Below, piece by piece: positions 37,206-50,396 of a DNA stretch of 64,000 nt (the first letter of the stretch is position 1; every line of letters begins with the position of its first letter). Below the pieces are notes generated by a model. It did not search any database, had not been told where the DNA came from, and was given only the letters and a program-made list of their open reading frames with translations. A program made the position numbers and the translations under genes. This stretch comes from Lineus longissimus (taxonomy: Eukaryota > Nemertea > Pilidiophora > Heteronemertea > Lineidae). The DNA lies in the NCBI RefSeq assembly GCF_910592395.1, contig NC_088313.1:15144437-15208436 (forward strand). Direction: 5' to 3'.

Positions 37206-38372
37206 CCATTTATCACAATAGAGTATCTCAGATTGAAGTGTCACAGCCAACAATTCAGATTTGAAGAATAATTCTTCCCATTAAACTGACATTGAGGTAC
37301 CATGGTTGATGAAACATGAATATATCTCCGCTACAGAAACATAAGCCTCCTTTGACTTTCCAACATTTTTCAAAACTTCTATTACTAGAAGTTCTACTGA
37401 GTAGAAGACCATATCCCGAATATCCACATCAAGGCAATATTGTGTGCCTCATGTTAGCAGAGAGGGGGATTCAAATTTCTCATGCAGACCCCCTTCTTTA
37501 CCCAACACAAGAGGTCACAACGATATTAAGCCTTGGGTATGTTTACAAATCCTGAGGAAATCAGGGGTTAATGTTCACTTCTCCGGCCCAGCAAACAAAC
37601 CCCTGAGACCTTTGCCCTCATTTGGTGAAGAAGCCAGCCCAGAAGTAAGTGCGACCAATGGGAGTGTCCCTTACATTTGAGTCTAGGAATTTCAAAAATG
37701 ATATCCAAACTGGCATTCATTCTCCGGCACAGTGGATAGTACTAGTGATAGTAGTCCTACACTATGCTTGAATATTATCCCTGCTTTGGAGAATGAGTCG
37801 CATTTGATCATGCCGACCACGAGAGAGCAGTGTCTCCTTCGAGGTGCGCACTGCAACCTCGTTTCTAAGAGATCCTAGAGCAGTTTTCATTCATACTTTG
37901 GATTAACAGGTTTTTCCCTTGGTGAAGAATATTAATAGTTCTACTATGACGAGTTCTACACGCCAGTGATTTCACTGCCACCTATTGAGGAAGTGCATAA
38001 CTACAATATATCATCAGAACATAACATCACTTTATGCTGAAGTCCCATCCCCTTTAAATAGCATTTTCACTGTTGAAGGAAAACATGAAAAGTCTTAAAG
38101 CTTGCACCTGATAGATTGGTACATGTGGACAAAAAACAACCCTTTGAAAGATATTCGCTACAATAAGCTGTGAAATAATAGTTCTGAATTGGCCTTCACA
38201 AATACATGTATACGGAACTGTTTAGCTTGTGTGAGTACTGGATCACATAAAGTGAGGTTAATTGCTACATAGCCAACAATTCAGGATATCATCTGTGTCC
38301 GTATTAGATAAGATGTCCTCCTAGCAAAGTTGTCCACAATGAAAGTTTCCTTTTTACTTCTCCGTTCTGAAT
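37206..38372. other. Intergenic, includes the 3' flank of the SOD-repeat gene
   Basis: No gene signal. The 3' UTR of the minus-strand SOD-repeat gene must lie here; no AATAAA is obvious close to the stop. A SINE-like fragment lies near 37441-37510. Confidence 0.45.
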
Positions 38373-41300
38373 TTAGTTCCTGCTTGTGATGATGAAACTG
38401 ATGATCAGCGTAAGGAATAAGGACGGAGAAACAACCAATTTGAGTCCTGTCAGAAAATAGGAAAGTATGTTAATCAATATTTATTCACTGTGTACAAACG
38501 TACACACTATACATACAAGGAGAAGAGTCTAAAAAATATCAATTTAAATCACCACCAAAAACCCTCACCAACGTACATCAACTGTTTGACTTCTTCTACA
38601 ATTCTAATCAGACTTTTAATCAGTTAAATCTGCAACTTCAGATACTAAGGAGAAAACTGAAAGAACAATAGCCCATCTGTGATGCATGAGGAGCCTCATA
38701 ACCTCGTAGTTAACACTGCTGCCTACTATGCAATACAGAAATTAGAAATAAACATTGGTGTAGTCGGTGTCTTAGAATGAATAAGACAACAGGAGAGTTA
38801 GTTGCTAACAATCCTTTATAGCTTACCTGAGTTTGGCGGCACCTTTCCACACTCCTTGGTCGGAGTGTAAGTCCCAAGAACACTGTTTTGATCTATCACT
38901 AAGTCGATTAAGGTTTTCCTCAGTTCCGCAGACTCAAACCCTGAAAAGTTGCACAAAAAGAACTTAAAAGTATGTACAATAGAACCTCTCTATTAAGGAC
39001 ACCCTTGGGACTGACAGTTGCTGGTCTTAATAGAGAGTTGTCCTGATTAGAGAGGTCAAATTTAATGGAAACAACCACTCTGGGACCAAAACTAGTGTCC
39101 TTAATAGAGAGGTGTCTGCTAAGGGGACTGTATCTGATTAATCCGTGTATTGCCAGCGGTGAAAACACCGTTGGTTATATCATTTGAACTCAACAGTTAC
39201 CGGTAGAGGAACTAATTAGTCCCTGACCAAAGAGTTGAATCATTGACCTCTTGTTCATTTTTCATCAATTCAACTGCTGCTGCCCCAATATTTGAGCTTA
39301 TCCTCAGTCAAATTTCTTATTCTGACACACAGAGACAAGAATATGCAAATTAGGAAGCCAAATTACCTGTGAAATAAACCATCGCACTCTGACACGAGTC
39401 ATCTTTGGAAGACATGAATTCCGTGGCCAGGTTCCAGCTATCAGTTTTCAAGGCATTAGACAGAATCACCACCAGAGTATTTCTGAAAAGAACAAATCCC
39501 AATCAAAGATGATGTTAAGTACAACGCGTGTGTCGGGCAGAAGCAATTCCTTTGTATCCCATCTGACGTCTGCTGAAACTTACTTGTTGTGTGAGGTACT
39601 TTTGGGGAATGTCATCATGTATGTGTCGGTCGTTTCTGGCAGAAGATCGGCACAAACAAATCGTGCAGCACCAGCATTTGCAACATGGACAACAACAGAA
39701 CGGCCCATCACTGAAATAAATAAACAAAAGTGGTAAAATTTTTCCAAATTTGCTTTGCCATTCAATCAGCATTGGGTTTGTAACGTACCCCAACATTGCC
39801 TCTGAAGAGTCATTCTGACCCAAGTTAAAGCTGACATTCTATTTGGCGTCTGCTAAAACCAGCGGCCAGGTATAGTAACGCCCGACCACCAACAACCAAC
39901 ATTACTTAAAACATGATAGAGAAGGTCTCACAAAATCGGCATTAATATTCATATAACCAACCAGAGAAGTTTCCAGCAAGTGGAGTGTAAACATCGGTAA
40001 AGAATTTCTTTCCACCACCAATGTCGTATCGGGCTGTCTTGCCACTTGTGTCTCCCACCTCACACGCCAGAGGGTTCGTGAAACTACACTGAGTTTTGTA
40101 GCTTGCCTAGAAAAGTAAGAATCAAATAATAACAGGGAACTCAAAATGATCTTAAAGCTAAGTTATCAAGCTTTCTGAAGTCGAGTTTCATTCGAGTTGA
40201 CTGAAATAACGTTCGAAGTTAGTACTTTCATACTACCCTTCATACTGCAACTGCCAAATTCTTGCACCGCTGTCTAGTTTAAACAGCTCTCCCGCAATCA
40301 GGTTCGACAGTTTCAAGTATGTCTTTGTCTGTGGCCATTTTGGAGTCGCGGCATTTCAAAAAGCGGACATGCAGGTTGTGCCAGGGGCTGGAACAAAAGT
40401 CACACAGATGGCTCACCCAATCTTAGGTACCATCAAATGCAGTCCATATTTTGAACTTAACTTCTTGACCAAATGACATCGACAAAGCAACATCATCGCC
40501 ACCTCGAAATCTCCACATGTTATTGCCATGGCGGTGACTCACCGCAGTTGTATCAGCCTTGAATGGATTGTAATGAGGTCCAGTACTTGAGCACCTCCCA
40601 GTGATCGAGTTGTCATCTCCCCAGACGGGATGCTCATGGACGTGCCAGTTATGTTGGTTCGTCTGAAAATCGATATCATAATGATTGTCGATTCAAAAAG
40701 ATGAAAGAAATATACAGTAGAACCTCTCGGGACTGACAAGTGCAGTCCTTAATAGAGACGTGTTCTGGTTAGAGAGGTAAAATTGAATGGAATCAACCAA
40801 TCTGGGATGAAACCTCAATAGAGAGGTTGTCCTTAATAGAGAGGTGTATGCTGATGGAGGTTCCACTGTTATTGGACCAAAGGTAAATATATGTGAATGA
40901 ATGGCGCACCCCTCTAAACTATTTGCATTTGAGGTATTTAAGAGGCCCGGATATTGAAAATGTATCACTAATCTGCGATGATATTCAAACATTGACATCA
41001 AGATAATACCCAATAATTCATTACGCCACTTGCCCTTTTAACAATTCTGCACAATATCAACAAAAGATTATCAATCCCACCAGACCAACCAGTTGGATAT
41101 CGAGCAGTGATTTGCATAACCAATAACCAACTTGGGTCAAAGGAGCAAAGTTATGCTTGTACAGATATAACATACCTTAACCGAAGCCACAAAATCTGAT
41201 GGGTCAAATTTAGGAAAACTTGCACCAATTACCCAGGCCGTTAACAAAAATCCATTGTTTACTCCAATTTTCAAAGCACTAAAGAAATAATGCAAAATTC

Positions 41301-44300
41301 ACTTTAAAAATATTTCCCCAGGTGGTGACATAACTTAATTGGCCATAAACTGTTACAAACTTGTTCGGTTTAATCGCATTAGAGTAGTGCCTGGGCTGTA
41401 AGCAGATCTTCGACAAGTTTTTTTTCACACTCAACAAATACCTCAATTTTAACCTCAACAATTTTGAACATAAAATGCCCTCGGAGGCTCTGCAACAACA
41501 ACCAATTCATGCAACGTGCGTCCGCTTCTTCGATACGGCTTTTTTAGGAGAATCTGAGCATGATTGCTTCCCATTTTTTAAAATCATAAGCAGATGAGAA
41601 GCAGACAGCTAACTAATGCGGCCTTACTCATCTATTGATTGAAATATTGATTGGAATATTCTATTTCTATAGCCCCAGTCGTTAGGAAAATATTTGCAGA
41701 TATTAAAGGGGTGCTCCGTTCGTAATTACTGGTGGTCCAGGAAAATAGAAATCCAATCATACACAATGCCATAGGGCAGTTATAATGCATAGGACTTTGC
41801 CGAGCCATGGTATTTATATTATTTTTGTATCTGTCTACATGATGGCAATGCTAAAATTTTTACTTAGCACGTATTTACTCAATATGAACTTTTTCAAATT
41901 CAATTACAAATTTCAAATTTCTAACAAAGGGTGTAGGCCTTTAATGTCAAAGCTGATACATTTTGTGATCATGAGTCAGAAACATGTTGCACATCTATAT
42001 CTACTCATGTTTTGGTGAGATATATTAAGTTGACCCATTTTCAGCAAAGTCGCATGTTTTATGGGAAGATGTTATCTGCCAGTTCATAACAGGCATTGAC
42101 AGAAAAAGTCGCATAGAACCAAAAGGGCAATAGTAGTTTTTTTTAATAGGAAATTGTAAGAATTAAGTAAACGAAAATTTCAAGGATCTTGCACTTCTTT
42201 GGTAAATGCCCATAATTTCACAGCTCGATGATAACAATTTACTTAAAAATGGCTAACATGACAGATAAACATGGCCCAGGAGTAATTCATTAATTGGATG
42301 ATTGAAGGATCACCCGTAGTTTTGTGTGTGCAGATCACAAGAGACCACTGTAGTAATCACTAATGTACATGCCTGGCCGAGATTTCCCAAAGGGTGCTCT
42401 CCGGGACACAAAATAATTGACATATAGGAAGACTCCCATTCCCATTCAACCTTAAGGTATACCTATATATCTAAGCCAAACAAACTACTCTGCACCCATA
42501 ATCAACGTCATCTCATTCATAGCATACTGTCAGCATTTTATTAATAAACCTTGTTATTGTCACTGTAACAAAGAACATTTCAAAGCTTGGGGCTCATATG
42601 GCCAGCCTTGTTGTTGAGAAAGTTCAACAAAAAAACTCTGGTGCTGGCTCCGATAAAAAGAGTATTCAAGTGAGTTCACCGACTTAAGTCTCGTACAATG
42701 GAGTTTTTAGGTGAATCATTCTACCACAAGTATCAGTCACACTAAAGCAGGTAATACGCCTACTGTCCTGAAAGGACAAATGGGTATAAAACCTGTTTCG
42801 AGATTTTTGCAGAAATAAAACCGTTTTTAATTGTTGATCACAAATGTAAAGCTCAAATTTTCCATTTTTGATTAGATTTATTATAAAATCGTGAATGTAA
42901 ACCACCGCGACCGCGAAAATGTTCATGTTGTGACGTCATCAACGAAAACGGCATCGAAGCGAGCCGTCCGGGCGGGATTAAACCATCAATTTCTAGAAAA
43001 TGTGCATTTCGATTCGAAAACTTTACCGATTTATGAGAAAGTGACGTAGTCATTTGTCAAAAACAGCTAAAACATTATATGGTGAAATTTGACACGAGTT
43101 ACCCTTTAAACTAGCTGGAGTACATATAGCCTGGATTGTCCAATTTGACGATTCAAATTTAGATATAATGAGGTATATACTATCAATAGCGCTTTAAACT
43201 GTCTGTGCAGGCCCCAATTGGTGTTTTTTTTCCTCATTACTCACGATTCTTTGTCAAGGGATAAGTCTCAAGCTATGGTGAACTTTGATGGGATCAATTG
43301 TTTGCCCTTGACCAGGAACCTTTGGTTATAGGACTGTGCATACAACTCATCTGAAAACCATTTGACTGACCCTAGCACCTTTCAATAGTCCCCCTTTAAT
43401 GATAATGTTACTCATGCACTGCATAACTTGATATCAGACACATTTCAGGTTCTCACCCGAGGTGAACTTACATAACCACTAATGTACAAAGATATTCAAT
43501 CTAAATGTTTCACCTATCTCTGATAAGGGTGAACAAAACCCAGGTGATTCAAGTAAAACTTTGTTTTCCTAGGCATAACAGTTTCAAAACATTTAGGGTA
43601 ATAAGGTAAACACATATAAGCTAACTTGTAGACCGTCCAAAACACTGAGCCAACGAGACCAATTAAATAAAGGCAATCAAGCTTGGCTTTTAGGCCTAAC
43701 ATTTCCACCAGACAGTGAGTCAGACTTGGGACGAAGGATCTACGTATGTTCGTGAGGGCAAAGAGATGGGGGCATAATCAATCATTGTAATGTCTGCAAA
43801 AATAAGTCACAGGGTTCAAGCTATACAATTTTCATGCGTCTTCCAGTTCATTTGGTGGTTGACAACTTTTCCCAAAAATGAACGCAGCATCCATGGGATA
43901 AGTTATACAACAGACCTAAGTAGATCTTCGCTCTGCTTTTTACTGTCGCAGGTTGAGAATCATTCTGAACTTCCAGCGGTATTGCCTCCATAGCCTCTGC
44001 CTATTGACACGCATTGTCTGGAAGCTGAGTTCAGATTTGTATAAGGCGTCTTCCCTTCAAGACAATACCGGTAAATTCCAGCCTTTAGTCGACACTAGTA
44101 AACCTCTGGCTGAAACTTGTGGTACACGGGAATAACCTACCACTTTTGTGGCGTTATCTTTATAGTACAAGTCAACTTCTATAGCGGTATCAGTGTGACT
44201 TCCATCGGGCCAAACCATCTGGCTCTGAAATGAAAAGATGATGAAATTCTCTGAGGAAAAATGGACACAATTCTGATATGCTCATTATGCTCTCCTCATT

Positions 44301-47300
44301 AAGTTGCTTCTGTACTGGGATATCGTGAGTAGATTAGACAAAACAGATTCATAACATCACATAGGTGAAAATTAAAACTTACCTACTTTCACTAAATAAT
44401 TCAGCACAGACATGATCATTTGCCATGCCAACCAATTGTAAACAAACATTAGTAACAAAGCCAAACCTCTGATTAACCTGACTGATACTTCTGAATTCAT
44501 GTAATTGTTACAAATTACTGATAACACGGATCTCACCGACAGTCAGGTTTTAAGCAGGGACCTTTTGACCTCAAGCCGAGATGTGAGCTATAGTCCACAG
44601 TTACTCCTTAAATTGTACCCTCTGTTTCATAAACAGATTTTATTATAAAAACTGTAAATCTGAAGTTTCCATTAACGGCCCCTGTCACAGAGGGTTAAAT
44701 ACATACCAGTCTGATATATCCGGCCACCTCGCCATTGTCGAACTTTGCCATGGCACGGAAGTATCGTCCATCGGCATTACTGTATGAGATGTTCGCACAG
44801 ACCCATCGGCTGTTCCCGGCAAGTTTGTGTATCACCAGAGACCTTCCCACAATGCTTTGTTGCCCAGAGAGATCGAGATTGGTGTCGGTGTAAGCAGCTG
44901 ATTTTGAAGTCAAACCTGCAAAAGTTGGACTCGATAGTATGGGGAATTATTTGGCTTGCCTTATCACCTTCTTTCAGATGAGTGGTAGATGCTTAATAAA
45001 ACTATTGTGGCTAGAATGCTGCCACTGATTGGTACGAATTGCAGTCACTCGTCATGTGGTCATGGCTCTGCTGCAGGTCGCAGTGACTGAGATCGCTAGT
45101 TCGTGCGGCACTTCAGGTTATCTGAAGATTTGATACGCACCTGTCAGCATTCCATATTTATTGCTAAGATCTCCAACTTCATACTGGTCATCTGTTCCCT
45201 GTGTCGCAGGTGGCCAAGTGGTCTTCGAAAACGGATTAAAGTGTCCTGAGACACTGCCAGCTGAACAAGGACTTGCAGCTCCTTCAGGGACGGGGTACAA
45301 ATGGACGTGAAATCCCCCTGCCTCACTCTGGAGGTTGTCAAGGTTGACGGTGACTTCTGCTGGGTCAAATGCCGACTTCTGTTTGAATATGACCATACCG
45401 GTAACTGGTTTATCACTCCATTTGCCTGTTGAAGCTTTATACTCCCGCTGATGGTAAATATTGGCACATGCATATCTCCCAGCAGCAGCATTTTCTTTGT
45501 GAATGACAAAGGAACGTCCGAGGACAGAGTTGACACCCGAGAGAGGAAGGTCGATGTCGGTGAAAAAATAGCGAGCGAAATCGCTGCCAGAACCAATGTT
45601 GATTGTTTCATGCTTATTAGACGAGTCGCCTAGCTCACATTGTAACGGATTGGCTGCGTTACAGTTACTGTACTGCGCAGCTTTGGTATTGGCGCCAAAT
45701 GGGTTAAAATGGCCACCGGTTTTGGCACACGTGCCTGTTGATGCCATAAAGTCGGCCTTGATATTCGATTCGTGGACATGCCAGTTATGATTTGTAGTTG
45801 CCGTTGATCCATCTGGGTACTTCATCTCAACAAATATTGATGTCTCACTCTGTGGATTGCTGCTGATCTGTCGTAAAACAATACGACCAATCACAGGATA
45901 GGTGAAGGTGGCGATCCCCACATTGACTCCCACGCCATTTGGATAACCGATATTCGCACAGGCAACGGCTGCCCCTACTGTTACAGTCATAGATCTACCT
46001 ATGACACTATGGCGTCCAAAAAGGGGGAGGTTCATATCATACAGAACTTTATTGTTCCCACCAACTACCAAAGAAGCAAGGCTACCAAATCTTTGGTCTA
46101 GTTTTCCTACTGCACTTGAACCCTGGGTAAACGGGTCATAAGTTGCCCCAGCAGAACTACAAACGTTTTCAGATGCAGTGAGGCGTTGTCGGACAGGAAA
46201 CTGAGCGATGCCCCATGAAGTGGCACTTGCAACGTTTCCGAAATTCAAAACAAGCATGGTTGGGTCGAAACAGGACTTTTGGAAGAATGTCACTTTCCCA
46301 CGAAGCTCGAGACTGCTGAAGACACTCTCGACACTTTTTGGCATCAGTTCCCTCACCTCGGCGCAAGCTATGACTGCACCAGCACTTGATTTCAGTATTA
46401 TAAGCTTCCCGATGAAGCTGCTGAGGGTTACAGAGGTCAAAGTCGCAGTAGCCCGCGCTGTGCCCGATGTGGAACCAATGTTCACATCACCAAGTTTACC
46501 ACCGACACCAGTGGCACCAGCACATCTCATGGTCACATCTTCGTCAACTTTTCCCGAAGCTGTCATCCAACTTGCTGTCACACCACTATACTGCGACACC
46601 AAATCAAATAAATTGACGTAAACAGTAACATCACCTCCGCTGACATCCTGGCGAAAGATAACCTCACCGCCAACTGTGTGCTGGAACATCGCATGTGCTG
46701 TTTTCATATTTCTTGAGTTACCAATTGTTGCACAGTAGCGAGTTGCTGGGATAGTCGCATGTTGAATCAACAACGCTTTACCTGAAATCAACAAAATAAA
46801 TAAATGAAATCGACTGAGGTAAGTTACCCAGGTGGTAAATACATCTTGAAACTTTATTGCTTCCATTATGTCTCTGAATACATGGGGAGAAAATGAGGGA
46901 ATACCGGACGAGAGTAGTTTGACCAGCAAAAGAACTAATTTCAGAATCAATGCGACATCTGCCAGCCTGGATCATGCTTCTGGAGTTTAAAGTAAAGCGA
47001 ACGCAGTTTGTTAAATTTTGGGGGAAGTCTGGAAGAAGAGGTATCCTCGAAAAGGTTTTGCCTCCTGACCATAACACACGCCACTGTTCGATCTATTAAA
47101 TGTCTTATCTGTGGAGTGTCATAGCTGGTCTCCAGGCTTGAGGTAACCTCTATTCACATTCTGAGCAACATGCTCTGTTATTCCTTTACTCCTTTCACCA
47201 ATCAGCAATATTGATTTTCACAACCATTGTGAACAAGATATTTAATGCAGATATCAGAATTTTGATGTCAACGGAAAAAATTCTATTCTTATTTTAACAA

Positions 47301-50300
47301 TTTCGATACCTTCATTTCATTTGATTTCGTTTTGTTTCATTCTGAGTTATGTTTAGTCAAGTGTTACCTGCGACACTGTTGGTACCGGACAATGCAACAG
47401 AAGTTGTCAGAGAAACAGCCGAATCTGATGACAAGTCAGTATTGGTTGCAGCGGTGATCACCGTAGAAACCCTGAAAAACAAAACAAGAGGTTTTATTTT
47501 ACAGCCTGTATCAGTCACATAAAAAAAACCCAGCCGTGATGGGGAAGTTTTGTTGCAGGTACTGCCCCGCCCTGGGCTTGCAGACTTGAAATCCTTGGTG
47601 AATGCAACAAAAACACTGGGAAAGAGGATAATTTTAAGGCAGCTACATGAATGGCTAGGCCTACAAAAATCACTGATTTGTGGAGATCTTTTAGCCGGAG
47701 GCCATCCCCTGCTGAGACCACCTAGTACATGTACATGAATTGTTAGTAAATTAGTAAATCTTTTAAGTCCTAGTTAACCACTCAGGAAATATAATATTAC
47801 AGGAAAAATATTGGCACCATTTCTAAAGGCAAGCGCATTGATCCAATTAATAGGCTCGTTAGTCACAGTCATTAGTGTTTTTAACAGTCGTTTTTGTGAT
47901 CTAGATCTCATAGAACATGATTTCCTCTCGTTTTGTTCTAGATTGACATTGACAAGAATTACATACACTATCCACAGGGAAGCCAACCCCAGGAGGTCAA
48001 AGACAGAAAATGAGGGGGGGGGTGATGGTAATCTGAAGGCAATCATGTTCGACTGGCAAATTTACAACAAAAAACCAGGGAGGAACTGTAAAACAGCCAG
48101 TATTGGAAAATGCAATAAATGCTGCGTGAAAAAATCAGATAATTGGCAGCAAAATGCCAAAATGGAGAGGTTCACATTTTCCAGGGAAGGTTGATATTGC
48201 TGGCACCATATTTCATTTCACAATTGATTTGATTTCAGGATGTTTCAATTACATCAATAAAATGACAACCAATTTCATAGAATTGCAGAAGGGTGGGAAG
48301 TTCAGATTGGCGCCAACCTCTACATCCAGGGTCTACTTGATAAGCAGGTGACCATAGGAGTGCGCAATGACCCCCGAGGTTGGATTGCGCTCACCTCAAA
48401 CATGGTGCCAGTTGACCTTGGCATGACCCTCTAGTATTTTGGCTACTTTGGTGTTACTAGAAACACCTGTCTTAGTTTTAATGACTGATGACAGCATAAG
48501 ATACCCAAATTGCCAAAAAACATTTCAAGGGGTGATCTGGACATGGTATTTCCATTCCAATATTTTTTTCAAATCCTCGGAAACTCGAAAAAATTTCCAT
48601 GTTGGTGATGTCACAGTAGCAAGAAAATACAGGGTTGACTTACTCTTGGCCCAGATTGGCTGGGTCACATGGGTTTTTCACATCAAGTCGAACAGGAAGC
48701 TCATGAACCTTGAGCGAGTATGAACCAGATGCAATGGTACCCGTCGTCAGGGTCAAGTTCATGGTGGCAGACGTCTCCGTGAGAACTACAAACCCATTTA
48801 TACCATTTAGCTTGAACTCCGCAGCAAGGCTGGCCCCTGAAACTGAAAGGTTCTAAAGAAATATAATCTTTCTCAAAAACGCTGTTGCCTTTTAGAGTTA
48901 TTGCACCAGTAGAACCCCCCACAGAGGACACCTCTTTATTTAGGACATCCTCCCTATTAAGTACACTACTTTTAGTCCCAAATTTGTTGTTTCCAGTCAA
49001 CTTGACCCCTCTATTCAGGACAGCACTTATCAGTCATTAGGGTGTCCTTATTAGAGAGGTTCTACCGATAGTAATGAATCAGACTGGACCTAGAACCTTG
49101 GACATTAGTAGAGTGTTCAGTTGGACAGCCTAACCACAGAATACCACTTCATGATTGATGTGCCTCTATGAATTTCAAGGCGAGAATGATAATAAATCAA
49201 TTGAAACTTTTGTCATTACCAAAGAAGTGGCATAGTGGTGTTTTCGAATCTAGGTAATAAAGGTACAGGAAATGAAATGGCCAGGGCCATTGTGCTCACC
49301 TCATGTGGAGGAAAGATGGATAAAGAGCATGGTATTGTGTCATGTAGTGTTAGGTTTGATGTAGGTCCAAGCAATTACAATTTCCCCAAAATGGCCAATT
49401 TACAGTACATTCGACCTCTGTGACCTTGAAAAGTAGGTCAAATCAAAGAAGACCCGGGTGACACATTGAATGGTTGTTAGAATTAGATGTACCTATGATA
49501 TATAATTGGTGCCAATCGGGCAAGTCATTACTAGGAATAATGGCATTTTGAAGAATTTAGGATTTGGCCACCTCCCTGGAGGCCAAACGGCAAATCAGAT
49601 CGCACCAAACTTCGGTACCTAAGATCACCTGACCAAGGGGTACATGTGTACTTAATTTGTGATCAATAGTCATTGCAGTTAAGAAACGTGCCATAGTTAC
49701 GGCCTGACGGCGAATTTACGCCATTTGACCTCTGTGACCTTGACAAGAAGGTCAAATTAAAAACCTGTGTGACATATACTGTATGGTGGTTAGATGTACC
49801 CATGATATCAAATTGGTGGCAATCGAGCAAGAAGTTAAGGAATAATCACACTTTAAAGGTTTTTGGATTTTGCCCCCTGGTGGTCAAGTGGTGAATCATA
49901 TTGGACCAAACTTCGGTCCCTGAGATCACCTGACTAAGGGGTAAATGTGTACCAAATTTGGTATCAATAGTCATTGCAGTTTAGAAACGTGCCATCGTTA
50001 CATCCTAACGGCCAATTTACACCATTTGACCTCTGTGACCTTGAAAAGGAGATCAAATCAAAAACCCGGAGGATATATGATGCACCTTTGCTAGAAGTAC
50101 CTACCATATTTTTTTCAAAATTTCCCGACTACTATTAAGGGAGATATTGCATATTTTCACTTTTAACGTTTGGCCCCCTGGTGGCCAAACCATGAAACGA
50201 ATCGGACCGAAACTTGGTCTCCAAGGTGTCATTACATAAGGGTACATGTGTACCAAGTTTCAACTCAATAGCTTTAACAGTTACGAAACGTGCCCTGCTA

Positions 50301-50310
50301 ACGGACGACG

Positions 50311-50396
<86 letters not shown>

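Noticed and set aside
41176-41278. Coding exon of the SOD-repeat gene
   Set aside because: Phase does not fit, and joining 44141 directly to 40662 gives an unbroken domain that parallels domain 4.
43514-43708. 64-codon minus-strand frame in a large SOD-repeat intron, considered as a missing exon
   Set aside because: No HVH or GRS motif and no matching splice sites; the model closes without it.
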